Assembly (NCBI RefSeq): GCF_004152935.1
Contig: NZ_SETE01000005.1
Location: 248,001-312,000 of the forward strand
Source of the DNA: Brumimicrobium glaciale
GTDB taxonomy: Bacteria; Bacteroidota; Bacteroidia; Flavobacteriales_D; Crocinitomicaceae
DNA: 64,000 nt
Direction: 5' to 3'
Below, piece by piece: positions 44,572-52,878 of this stretch. The position numbers and the translations under genes were made by a program. Positions within the stretch are counted from its first letter, which is position 1, and every line of letters starts with the position of its first letter. The notes under the pieces were generated by a model, which saw nothing but the letters and a program-made list of their open reading frames with translations, searched no databases and was not told where the DNA came from.

Positions 44572-45294
44572 ATGAAAGAAACACGCATCAATAAATATTT
44601 AAGTGAAGCTGGACATTGTTCACGCAGAGCAGCTGATAAACTGATTGAACAGGGTCGCGTTACTATTAATGGAGTAGTTCCAGAAATGGGAACTAAAGTT
44701 CAACCGGGAGATGTTGTTGCTGTTGATGGAAAAAACGTCAACAATAAAAACAGAGAGAATATTTATATTGCCTTGAACAAACCTGTTGGAATTGTTTGTA
44801 CGACTGATACCCGTGTTGAACCAGACAACATTATCGAATTCATGAATTATCCTGAACGTATTTTCCCTATTGGAAGATTGGATAAGCCCAGTGAAGGATT
44901 GATTCTACTCACAAACGACGGAGATATCGTAAACAAAATCTTACGTGCGAGTAACAATCACGAGAAAGAATATATAGTTACTGTTGACAGACCAATTACC
45001 CAAGATTTTATAGATAAAATGGGAAATGGTGTTCCTATTCTGGACACAATGACCAATAAATGTATAGTTGAACAACTCAACAAACGCACATTTAAAATCA
45101 TTCTAACCCAAGGACTCAACAGACAAATTCGCCGTATGTGTGAATATTTTGATTACAATGTTGTTGCTCTGCAACGCGTTCGAATCATGAATATTTTACT
45201 CGAAGACACGCCAGTTGGAGAATGGAGATATTTATCAGAGCAGGAATTTGGGCGTTTGAGCGAATTGATAGGATACTCCAACAAGACAGAGTGA
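44572..45294 (+). CDS. rluF: 23S rRNA pseudouridine synthase, RluF type
   Basis: A 240-residue RsuA/RluB/E/F-family enzyme. An amino-terminal S4 RNA-binding domain (INKYLSEAGHCSRRAADKLIEQGRVTING) precedes the catalytic domain. The catalytic Asp is in the motif FPIGRLDKPSEGLILLTNDGD, and GLNRQIRRMCEYFDYNVVALQRVRI is the family signature. The pattern fits RluF (U2604 in E. coli 23S rRNA) better than RluB or RsuA, though the exact target is inferred. Ends with TGA, which shows that TGA is a normal stop codon here. Confidence 0.88.
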   Translation: MKETRINKYLSEAGHCSRRAADKLIEQGRVTINGVVPEMGTKVQPGDVVAVDGKNVNNKNRENIYIALNKPVGIVCTTDTRVEPDNIIEFMNYPERIFPIGRLDKPSEGLILLTNDGDIVNKILRASNNHEKEYIVTVDRPITQDFIDKMGNGVPILDTMTNKCIVEQLNKRTFKIILTQGLNRQIRRMCEYFDYNVVALQRVRIMNILLEDTPVGEWRYLSEQEFGRLSELIGYSNKTE

Positions 45295-45484
45295 GAAAGA
45301 GAGTGAGAGCGGAATCAATTACGAACGGCGAAGCCCTCAACGAAGTTAATTACGAATTTGTACTGCTTAGCGATTTTGACTCGTGATTTGTGCTTTAATG
45401 GAACGCGGTTGACGCGGATCTTTGACCCCGGATTCTCACGGATTTAATATTCTTTATATTTATTTGATTTGCTGGATGTAGTAA

Positions 45485-45504
45485 GGACGATTTGTAAATC
45501 GTCC
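45485..45504. repeat. REP-like palindrome GGACGATTTGTAAATCGTCC
   Basis: A perfect 20-base palindrome flanked by TA- and -CTAC. Same design as 5785-5804 (GGGTGATTTGCAAATCACCC), with compensating changes that keep the stem. Confidence 0.75.
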
Positions 45505-45560
45505 CTACAAGGCAAATCTCCTCAAAAACTCCCTCATCTCTTCTAATTCTTCCCCTCCCT

Positions 45561-45823
45561 TCTTCTCTTCTCTGTGTATCTCTGTGAAATCACTCCATTT
45601 ATTTCTGTGTAAAAAACAAGTCCAAAGGCACTCTCACCAAACCTTTGCGAATCTCTGCCCCTCCGCGTATCTCTGCGTAATTCTTCTTTCTTCTCTTCTC
45701 TGTGTATCTCTGTGAAATCGCTCCATTTATCTCTGTGTAAAAAACAAGTCCAGAGGCACTCTCACCAAACCTTTGCGAACCTCTGCCCCTCCGCGTATCT
45801 CTGCGTAATTCTTCTTTCTTCTC
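45561..45823. repeat. 128-base tandem duplication, two copies
   Basis: Copy 1 spans 45561-45688 and copy 2 spans 45689-45816, with a few substitutions; 7 bases of a third copy follow. The unit contains CTCTGTGTATCTCTGTG and CCGCGTATCTCTGCGTAA motifs and is rich in C and T on the plus strand. Confidence 0.85.
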
Positions 45824-45900
45824 AGCCCAATCCCACTCTTGTTTTTCAGCATTACAATTCTTAAGCAACTTTTATCACTTTTTTTACGAAGAAAAATTCT

Positions 45901-45908
45901 TAAATTTG
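45901..45908 (+). promoter_or_regulatory. Bacteroidota -7 promoter element ahead of trxB
   Basis: TAAATTTG matches TAnnTTTG, 24 bases before the trxB ATG and after the repeat stretch. No clear -33 TTG. Confidence 0.45.
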
Positions 45909-45932
45909 GCTTTCTAAAAAATCAATAAGAAC

Positions 45933-46883
45933 ATGAGCAAAGTAGAAAATATAGATTGTCTTATCATTGGGTCTGGTCCAGCGGGATATACTGCTGCAAT
46001 ATACGCAGCGCGTGCAGATATGAATCCTGTGATGTATCAAGGACTTCAGCCAGGTGGCCAATTAACAACAACAAATGAAGTAGAGAATTTCCCTGGATAT
46101 CCTGATGGAGTTACTGGACCTGAAATGATGATTGAATTGCAAAAGCAAGCAGAACGCTTTGACACAGATGTTCGTTCTGGATTCATTAGTAAAGTTGATT
46201 TCTCTGGACCAGTTCACAAATGTTGGGCTGAGGATGGAACAGAAATCCATGCCAAAACAGTAATCATTTCTACTGGAGCTGCCGCAATGTACTTAGGACT
46301 AGAGTCTGAACAAAAATACCTTAAAATGGGTGGTGGAGTTTCAGCTTGTGCAGTTTGTGATGGTTTTTTCTACAAAAATCAAGAAACTGTAATCGTTGGA
46401 GCGGGTGATACTGCTTGTGAAGAAGCACATTACCTTTCTAAGTTATGTTCTAAAGTTACGATGATCGTTCGCCGTGATGAATTCCGTGCATCAAAAATAA
46501 TGGAAGACCGCGTTAGAAATACACCAAACATCGAAATTCTTGTAAACACAGAAACTGTTGAGGTTTTAGGTGATGATATGGGAGTAACTGGTGCACGTGT
46601 GATCAACAACAAGACGAAAGAAACAATGGATATTCCTTGTACAGGATTCTTCGTTGCAATTGGACACAAACCAAATACAGACATCTTTAAAGATTATATT
46701 AATCTAGATGAAACGGGTTATATCAAATATGAAAAACCAGGAACATCATTAACAAACGTACCAGGTGTATTTGTTTCAGGAGATGCAGCAGACCATGTGT
46801 ACCGCCAAGCAGTTACTGCAGCAGGAACAGGCTGTATGGCAGCTTTGGATGCAGAAAGATATTTATCTGCGTTGGAAGGATAG
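45933..46883 (+). CDS. trxB: Thioredoxin-disulfide reductase
   Basis: A 316-residue flavoenzyme that transfers electrons from NADPH to thioredoxin. FAD motif IIGSGPAGYTAAIYAARA at the amino terminus, PGGQLTTTNEVENFPG, the redox pair in SACAVCDGFF (Cys-Ala-Val-Cys), NADPH motif IVGAGDTACEEAHYL, and the closing FVSGDAADHVYRQAVTAAGTGCMAA are all present. Length is normal. Confidence 0.96.
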   Translation: MSKVENIDCLIIGSGPAGYTAAIYAARADMNPVMYQGLQPGGQLTTTNEVENFPGYPDGVTGPEMMIELQKQAERFDTDVRSGFISKVDFSGPVHKCWAEDGTEIHAKTVIISTGAAAMYLGLESEQKYLKMGGGVSACAVCDGFFYKNQETVIVGAGDTACEEAHYLSKLCSKVTMIVRRDEFRASKIMEDRVRNTPNIEILVNTETVEVLGDDMGVTGARVINNKTKETMDIPCTGFFVAIGHKPNTDIFKDYINLDETGYIKYEKPGTSLTNVPGVFVSGDAADHVYRQAVTAAGTGCMAALDAERYLSALEG

Positions 46884-46910
46884 AGCGCAACAGTGCAACT
46901 TCAGCGCGGG

Positions 46911-46945
46911 ATAGTATTGGCGATTTTGTAAAACGCCAATACTAT
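46911..46945. repeat. Hairpin with GGCGATTTTGTAAAACGCC core
   Basis: A perfect 12-base outer stem (ATAGTATTGGCG with CGCCAATACTAT) surrounds ATTTTGTAAAA, which nearly completes the palindrome. It resembles the GATTTGTAAATC palindromes. At 27 bases after trxB it may also terminate that transcript. Confidence 0.65.
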
Positions 46946-47124
46946 GATTAAACAAAATAGGAAAAGGTAGTTCGAAAGAGCTGCCTTTTTTGTTTGGTGG
47001 GTTTGGTGGCTGACCGGAGCCGAAGCCAACAAAAAAAACGATAAACATTAAATTATACCCTATTATTTTTTTGTTCCCGAAAAAGGGCGTACTTTTGTAC
47101 CCCAATTTTTGAGATAATCAAGAT

Positions 47125-48636
47125 ATGATAGACGAAGCCCTTTTTGAACCAAAGACCCTGTATCCGTTCCAACAAAGAACAGTGGATCAGATAATTGAGG
47201 AACTAAAAGAAAATGGAACCGATTATAATTTACTTTTCCAACTTCCTACGGGAGGTGGTAAAACCGTGATATTTTCTGAAATCACGAAAAATTATATTGA
47301 AACGTGGAAGAAAAAGGTGCTAATCCTTACCCACCGTATCGAATTATCTGTTCAAACAGCCAAACAGCTCTCTGCTATAGGCATTAGTAATAAGGTAATC
47401 AACAGTGAAGTAAAGACACTCGATGACCAAGACGATTACAATTGCTTTATTGCAATGGTAGAGACTTTGAACAACCGATTACAAGACGATGAGAACTTCA
47501 TAAAGGACATCGGATTGGTAATTGTCGATGAGGCACATTACAACAGTTTTAGAAAAATATTCCAGTATTATTTACAAGCGAACATTTTAGGTGTTACCGC
47601 TACTCCACTCAGTTCAAATAAAGCATTGCCTTTAAATGACCATTATGACAAACTGAAAGTTGGAGAAAGTATTTCTTCTTTAATTGAAAGTGGATATTTA
47701 GCAAATGCTGAAACTTTTACTTATGATGTAAATCTTCACGGATTAAAGATTGGATCAAACGGAGACTTTACTGTAAGCAGTTCTGAACAAGTATACGGAA
47801 ACTATTTCATGCAAGAGAAATTACTTTTTGCTTATGAAGAAGTTGCCATCAATACAAAGACATTGATTTTTAACTCTGGAATTGAAACCAGTGTTAGGGT
47901 TCAAGAAACTTTCCATAAGAGAGGATATAAAATTCGCCACCTAGACAGTACTTTCTCTGATAAAGACAGAAAGGATATTTTGAGTTGGTTCAAAACAACA
48001 CCCAATGCCATTCTTACTTCAGTCGGAATTTTAACTACTGGATTTGATGAGCCAACTGTTGAAACGATTATCTTAAATCGTGCGACGCGCTCGTTGACAT
48101 TGTATCACCAAATGATTGGACGTGGTTCTAGAAAATTACCTAAAAAAGACATTTTTAGATTAATTGACTTAGGAAATAACGTTCGCCGTTTTGGATTATG
48201 GCAGGACTATATCAATTGGGATGATGCCTTTGCATTTCCAGACCGATTCTTAGAAGCACGTTTATCAGAACAAGAAGACATTATGTTTGAGGCAGCTTAT
48301 ATGCTTCCTAAACATGTTAGAGACCGTGTAGATACTTCAGTTTTGGATAAATTCAAGATGAAAGAGGTTTACGAAGACTATATTGATCGAGGAGAAAAAG
48401 GAAAATATGCCGTTGATGATTCTTTAGAAAATCATTACCAAGCTATTTTTAGCAAAGCCAATGATTTTTATGATGGTCTAGAAATTCAAGAAGCACTTCA
48501 AGAACATATCGAACACCGTTTGAAACAATATACAAAATGTATTGCAAAAAGTACACGTAACTATTTCAAGTATTTGATGGAGACTTATAACCGTCAATTG
48601 CGTCAGAAATTACGTGCCACTTTAGAAGACGAGTAA
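47125..48636 (+). CDS. SF2 DEAD/DEAH-box helicase family protein
   Basis: A 503-residue helicase. Motifs in order: Q-like YPFQQRTVDQI, motif I QLPTGGGKTVIF, motif Ia LTHRIELS, motif II VDEAHYNSF (DEAH), motif III GVTATP, motif V region TGFDEPTVETIILNR, motif VI LYHQMIGRGSRK. The C-terminal 130 residues are a helical extension without a recognised domain. It resembles the helicase half of type III restriction enzymes/COG1061, but no methylase or nuclease lies nearby, so it is a stand-alone DNA or RNA helicase. Confidence 0.85.
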   Translation: MIDEALFEPKTLYPFQQRTVDQIIEELKENGTDYNLLFQLPTGGGKTVIFSEITKNYIETWKKKVLILTHRIELSVQTAKQLSAIGISNKVINSEVKTLDDQDDYNCFIAMVETLNNRLQDDENFIKDIGLVIVDEAHYNSFRKIFQYYLQANILGVTATPLSSNKALPLNDHYDKLKVGESISSLIESGYLANAETFTYDVNLHGLKIGSNGDFTVSSSEQVYGNYFMQEKLLFAYEEVAINTKTLIFNSGIETSVRVQETFHKRGYKIRHLDSTFSDKDRKDILSWFKTTPNAILTSVGILTTGFDEPTVETIILNRATRSLTLYHQMIGRGSRKLPKKDIFRLIDLGNNVRRFGLWQDYINWDDAFAFPDRFLEARLSEQEDIMFEAAYMLPKHVRDRVDTSVLDKFKMKEVYEDYIDRGEKGKYAVDDSLENHYQAIFSKANDFYDGLEIQEALQEHIEHRLKQYTKCIAKSTRNYFKYLMETYNRQLRQKLRATLEDE

Positions 48637-48706
48637 AAAACCTAAATCGTTAATGTTCAATTGTTTTATCCCAAATAGCAAAGTAGGGAATAGAATATTT
48701 TTAAAG

Positions 48707-48714
48707 TACCTTTG
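48707..48714 (+). promoter_or_regulatory. Bacteroidota -7 promoter element ahead of the ABC-F gene
   Basis: TACCTTTG matches TAnnTTTG, 19 bases before the ATG. Confidence 0.45.
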
Positions 48715-48733
48715 CACAAAATTTTGAAAAGCT

Positions 48734-50356
48734 ATGATATCAGTTAATAATTTAACACTTCAGTTTGGAAAGCGCGTTTTATTTGACGAAGTTAACTTAA
48801 AGTTTTCACATGGAAACTGTTACGGAGTTATTGGTGCCAATGGTGCTGGTAAATCTACGTTTCTTAAAATATTAACTGGAGATCAAGATCCTACAACAGG
48901 ACACGTTGTTCTTGAGCCAGGAAAGCGAATGGCTGTTTTAAAACAAGACCACTTTGAGTTTGATGAATACGAAGTTTTACAAACTGTAATGCGTGGTCAC
49001 AAACGTCTTTTCGAAATCATAGTTGAAAAAGATGCTCTATATGCTAAACCAGACTTTTCTGAGGATGATGGAATGAGAGCTTCTGAATTGGAAACTGAAT
49101 TTGGAGATATGGATGGTTGGAATGCTGAAACAGATGCAGCCACAATGCTTTCAAATCTTGGTATTGATGAGTCAATGCACACAACCTTGATGAAGGACCT
49201 TCCAAACATGTTAAAGGTACGTGTTCTTTTAGCACAAGCTTTATTTGGTAATCCAGATTTATTAGTGCTCGATGAGCCAACTAACGATTTAGATTTAAAA
49301 ACAATTGAGTGGTTAGAAGACTTCCTATTGGATTTTAAAAATACTGTTATCGTTGTATCTCACGACCGTCACTTCTTAGACACAGTGGTTACGCATATTT
49401 GTGATATCGATTATTCTAAAATCAACTTATTCACAGGAAACTATACTTTCTGGTACAAGTCTTCACAATTAGCGGCTAGACAACGTGCAGATAAAAACAA
49501 GAAAGCAGAAGATAAAAAGAAAGAATTACAAGATTTTATTTCTCGTTTCTCTGCCAATGCTTCTAAATCTAAGCAAGCTACAAGTAGAAGAAAATTAATT
49601 GATAAATTAGATTTAAGTGAAATTCAACCATCATCAAGAAAATATCCTGGAATTGTTTTCGAACAAGAAAGAGAAGCTGGTGATCAAGTATTACACATAA
49701 CGAATCTTTCTTACGAAACAGATGGTCAGACTTTATTCAAAGACATCAATATTAATGTTGGAAAAGATGATAAAATCGCATTTATCTCAAAAAACTCTCA
49801 AGCTTTAACATCATTTTTTGAAGTTTTAAGCGGAAATAAAGAACCTAAAACAGGTGAATTCAAATTCGGAACAACAATTACTTCAGCATATTTACCAAAT
49901 GAGAACCATGAATTTTTCCAAAAGAAAGAAAGTTTGGTGGATTGGTTAAGAACTTATTCAACAACTGATGAAGAGCGCGAGGAAGTTTATATTCGCGGAT
50001 TCTTGGGTAGAATGTTATTCTCTGGTGAAGAAGCTTTGAAAAGTGCTACTGTACTTTCAGGAGGTGAAAAAGTAAGATGTATGCTTTCAAAATTAATGAT
50101 GGTGAAAGCCAATTTATTAATGATGGATGAACCTACGAACCACTTGGACCTTGAATCGATTACTGCATTGAACAATGGGATGAATGATTTCCCTGGAATT
50201 ATCATGTTTACTTCTCATGACCAGGAATTGGTACAAACTGTTGCAACAAGAATAATTGAAATTACACCAAACGGAATGATTGACAAATTAATGCCTTATG
50301 ATGAGTATTTGAAAGATGAAAAGATTGCGCAGTTGCAAGAAGAACTTTACGCTTAA
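48734..50356 (+). CDS. ABC-F family ATPase (YbiT-like) with asymmetric ATP sites
   Basis: A 540-residue protein with two ABC domains and no membrane segments, as in ribosome-acting ABC-F proteins. NBD1 has an intact Walker A (GANGAGKST, residues 34-42) and Walker B (LLVLDEPTNDLD), but its signature near residue 156 is LPNMLKVR in place of LSGGxKxR. NBD2 has an intact signature (LSGGEKVR near 441) and Walker B (LLMMDEPTNHLD), but its Walker A near 352-361 reads ISKNSQALTS, without the GKS/T lysine. A basic linker (RQRADKNKKAEDKKKEL) joins the domains. One composite site should hydrolyse ATP; the other is degenerate. The likely role is in translation. Confidence 0.9.
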   Translation: MISVNNLTLQFGKRVLFDEVNLKFSHGNCYGVIGANGAGKSTFLKILTGDQDPTTGHVVLEPGKRMAVLKQDHFEFDEYEVLQTVMRGHKRLFEIIVEKDALYAKPDFSEDDGMRASELETEFGDMDGWNAETDAATMLSNLGIDESMHTTLMKDLPNMLKVRVLLAQALFGNPDLLVLDEPTNDLDLKTIEWLEDFLLDFKNTVIVVSHDRHFLDTVVTHICDIDYSKINLFTGNYTFWYKSSQLAARQRADKNKKAEDKKKELQDFISRFSANASKSKQATSRRKLIDKLDLSEIQPSSRKYPGIVFEQEREAGDQVLHITNLSYETDGQTLFKDININVGKDDKIAFISKNSQALTSFFEVLSGNKEPKTGEFKFGTTITSAYLPNENHEFFQKKESLVDWLRTYSTTDEEREEVYIRGFLGRMLFSGEEALKSATVLSGGEKVRCMLSKLMMVKANLLMMDEPTNHLDLESITALNNGMNDFPGIIMFTSHDQELVQTVATRIIEITPNGMIDKLMPYDEYLKDEKIAQLQEELYA

Positions 50357-50396
50357 GTAAAAAATTAAAATCCTAATCAAAGGATTAAATATATTG

Positions 50397-50427
50397 AATA
50401 GCTCCGACGATAATGTTGGAGCTATTT
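50397..50427 (+). terminator. Intrinsic terminator of the ABC-F gene
   Basis: AATAGCTCCGAC and GTTGGAGCTATT pair (one G-U) around a 6-7 base loop, followed by T. It is 41 bases after the stop. Confidence 0.8.
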
Positions 50428-50463
50428 TTATTTAATTTTGCGCTCTAAAATCAATAATATAGA

Positions 50464-51117
50464 ATGGGAATAGATAATTACTTAGCATTTATAGTAACTG
50501 GACTGTTTTTGGTGATGACTCCAGGAATGGACACACTGCTAATTCTCAACAAATCACTTGTTAATGGTAAAAAAGCTGGGGTTTACGCTACACTCGGAAT
50601 TAGCTCTGGAATTCTTGTTCATACTTTTTTAGGAGCAATTGGTTTGTCTATGTTAATTGCCAGATCTCCAATAGCTTTTAGCGTTGTCAAATATTTAGGT
50701 GCTGCCTATATTATTTATTTAGGAATTCTAAAATTTAAGGAAAAGAGAAAAGAATTTCATATTGAAGAACAAACTGAAATCAAGTCAAAGTCAGCATTAA
50801 AAGCAGAATCAAAAAATGATTATTTATCCGGATTGATCACAAACATCTTAAATCCTAAAGTAGCTATTCTATTTTTGGCTTTTTTTCCTCAATTCATTAA
50901 TCCAGATCATTTAGAAAGTCCAATTCCTTTTATACTTTTAGGAACAACAATGACCGTAATCGGAATTGTGTGGTTTCTATCGTTAACCTTTTTCTCAAGT
51001 TATTTCTATGAGAAGTTTAAAAGACCCAATAAATCTAATTTTTCATTGAATAAAATAAGTGGAATTATTTTTATTATCATGGGAATTACGATTGCTTTGG
51101 CGGATGTTGCTGGTTGA
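50464..51117 (+). CDS. LysE family amino-acid exporter
   Basis: A 217-residue membrane protein with six predicted helices and the LysE/RhtB pattern: FIVTGLFLVMTPGMDTLLILNKSLVNGKKAGVYATLGISSGILVHT (read in blocks), VVKYLGAAYIIYLGILKF and LSGLITNILNPKVAILFLAFFPQF. The family exports amino acids and small derivatives; the substrate is not predictable. A charged loop of about 25 residues sits mid-protein. Ends in TGA. Confidence 0.9.
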   Translation: MGIDNYLAFIVTGLFLVMTPGMDTLLILNKSLVNGKKAGVYATLGISSGILVHTFLGAIGLSMLIARSPIAFSVVKYLGAAYIIYLGILKFKEKRKEFHIEEQTEIKSKSALKAESKNDYLSGLITNILNPKVAILFLAFFPQFINPDHLESPIPFILLGTTMTVIGIVWFLSLTFFSSYFYEKFKRPNKSNFSLNKISGIIFIIMGITIALADVAG

Positions 51118-51176
51118 AGAAAATCAAAAACTAATATTGCTTCTACTCTAGAAGCTTAATCAAAAATAAAAAAAAC

Positions 51177-51242
51177 AGATTCCTCGTTGTTGCACTCTGT
51201 CGGAATGACAATTCTATAAAGAATTAAAATGCCGAGGAATCT
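51177..51242. repeat. Short inverted-repeat element with AGATTCCTCG ends
   Basis: A 66-base element bounded by AGATTCCTCG and CGAGGAATCT (perfect 10-base inverted repeat). Internally it carries GCACTCTGTCGGAATGACA, very similar to 37002-37020 in the larger element. It lies between the convergent LysE and NDH-2-like genes. Confidence 0.75.
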
Positions 51243-51299
51243 CTTTTAAAGTATAGTATTGAATTACCCCATACATCTGTAGTTATAGACGAGCTCTAA

Positions 51300-52607
51300 C
51301 TATTCCTTATCTCCTCGTTTATATCTCCTCACGATCAATCGATTTCCTTTGTCATAGGTGAAGTAACTCCAAACCCAATTAATTCCTACAAACAATTTGT
51401 TTTTGAAACCACTAATTGACATTAAATGAACGACAGACCAAAGGATCCAGGCGAAATATCCTCCAAATTTAAATTTCCCAATATCTGCAACCGCCTTTCT
51501 TTTTCCAACTGTAGCTAAAGAACCTTTATCATGATATTCAAATTTCTTAAGGCCTTTTCCTTCAATTTGATTTAATAAATTCTTAGCAAGCAAATCTCCT
51601 TGTTGAATTGCAGTTTGCGCTACCATCGGATGTCCATAAGGATATTCCTTTGTTACCATAGAAGCGATATCTCCAATTGCATAAACATTTGAGTGATCTT
51701 TTAATTCTGAATATTCATTTACCATTAATCGATTTCCTCTCGCAAAACAGTTTTCATCTATTCCTTTAGGGATATTTCCCGTTACTCCTGCAGTCCAAAT
51801 CATACTTTTCGCAATGAATTCCTTATCATTAAACGTTTTAATAATTAATCCATCATAAGAAGTTACTCTTGTATTTAAGTGAACAGTCACGCCCAATTCT
51901 TGAAGATACTTTAATGATTTTTCAGAAGACTTTTCTGACATTCCACTTAAGAGTCGATCACTCGACTCAATTAGGTAAATCGACATCAATGAAACATCCA
52001 AATCTGGATAATCTTTCGGAAGAATGTATTTCTTGAATTCGGCAATTGCTCCCACGGTCTCCACACCTGCTGGCCCACCTCCAATAACAGCAAAATTAGT
52101 CAGTGCATCTCGTGTAGCAAAATCAGAAGTCACGACTGCTTTTTCGAAACGTTGTAAGATCATACTTCTAATATCAAGCGCTTCCTGAATGGTTTTCATT
52201 CCTAAACTATTTGCCTGAACATCTTTTAAACCAAAGAAATTGGTATCACTTCCTGTCGCTATTATTAAATAATCATAATGAACATGACCGATGTCCGTTA
52301 AAACTTGTTTCTTTTCAGTGTTGATATTCGTCACATCAGCCATTCTAAAGAATACGTTATTGTAATTTTTGAATTGTTTCCTAAATGGAAAGGCAATACT
52401 GTCTGGTACAATCCCAGAAGTAGCCACTTGATATAGCAAAGGCTGAAATTGATGAAAATTGTTTTTATCAATCATCACCACTTGGAAATCTTTATTTTTA
52501 AGTTTCTTGACAAATGACAAGCCAGCAAAACCACCTCCAATCACTACAACTCTTGGTAAATCTGTTTCGGGTAAACGTATTGTATTGGTACTTTTAATGG
52601 ACTCCAT
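51300..52607 (-). CDS. NDH-2-like NAD(P)/FAD-dependent oxidoreductase
   Basis: A 435-residue pyridine-nucleotide oxidoreductase. FAD motif VVVIGGGFAGLSFVKKL near residue 20 and NADH motif FAVIGGGPAGVETVGAI near 173. FHQFQPLLYQVATSG, LIIATGSDTNFFG, MIWTAGVTGN and VYAIGDIASM are typical of type II NADH dehydrogenases. A C-terminal hydrophobic/amphipathic stretch (FAWILWSVVHLMSISGF) would tether it to the inner membrane. It probably passes electrons from NADH to quinone without pumping, complementing Nqr. Confidence 0.9.
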   Translation of the reverse strand: MESIKSTNTIRLPETDLPRVVVIGGGFAGLSFVKKLKNKDFQVVMIDKNNFHQFQPLLYQVATSGIVPDSIAFPFRKQFKNYNNVFFRMADVTNINTEKKQVLTDIGHVHYDYLIIATGSDTNFFGLKDVQANSLGMKTIQEALDIRSMILQRFEKAVVTSDFATRDALTNFAVIGGGPAGVETVGAIAEFKKYILPKDYPDLDVSLMSIYLIESSDRLLSGMSEKSSEKSLKYLQELGVTVHLNTRVTSYDGLIIKTFNDKEFIAKSMIWTAGVTGNIPKGIDENCFARGNRLMVNEYSELKDHSNVYAIGDIASMVTKEYPYGHPMVAQTAIQQGDLLAKNLLNQIEGKGLKKFEYHDKGSLATVGKRKAVADIGKFKFGGYFAWILWSVVHLMSISGFKNKLFVGINWVWSYFTYDKGNRLIVRRYKRGDKE

Positions 52608-52878
52608 TTGATTTAATTTCTTATGTTTTCAATGGTAATAAAAGTACTCATTCGCTAAACGGATTGCAATTGAATCTCTGTGAATTATTCATAAAAGACA
52701 AATTTATCTTGTATATCGAATGAAAGAAATTGAACAATTTGAATAAAGTAAACTTCTTTCCCTTTTGATCGTTTAAATTTCAAATTTCAGACTTATCAAC
52801 ATAAAAAATATAAGTTTCCAACAATTTATGTAACCAATGTTAATAACTTGCGTAATATTACATATAAACAAGAAAGAT

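Larger units (their letters stand above)
45295..45932. other. Gene-free stretch with REP-like palindrome and tandem duplication
   Basis: About 640 bases without a credible gene. It holds a GGACGATTTGTAAATCGTCC palindrome (45485-45504), a 128-base tandem duplication (45561-45823), and a stretch of CGCGGATC/GGATTCTCACGGATTT-type sequence (about 45410-45445). A minus-strand frame at 45599-45868 lies across the tandem repeat and is not convincing. Confidence 0.7.

Noticed and set aside
45599-45868. 89-codon minus-strand frame
   Set aside because: It reads the 128-base tandem duplication and is made of low-complexity Arg/Glu repeats. No start context or homology.
45295-48636. Possible defence island around the SF2 helicase
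   Set aside because: Neighbours are rluF, trxB and an ABC-F translation factor. No methylase, nuclease, toxin or reverse transcriptase was found.
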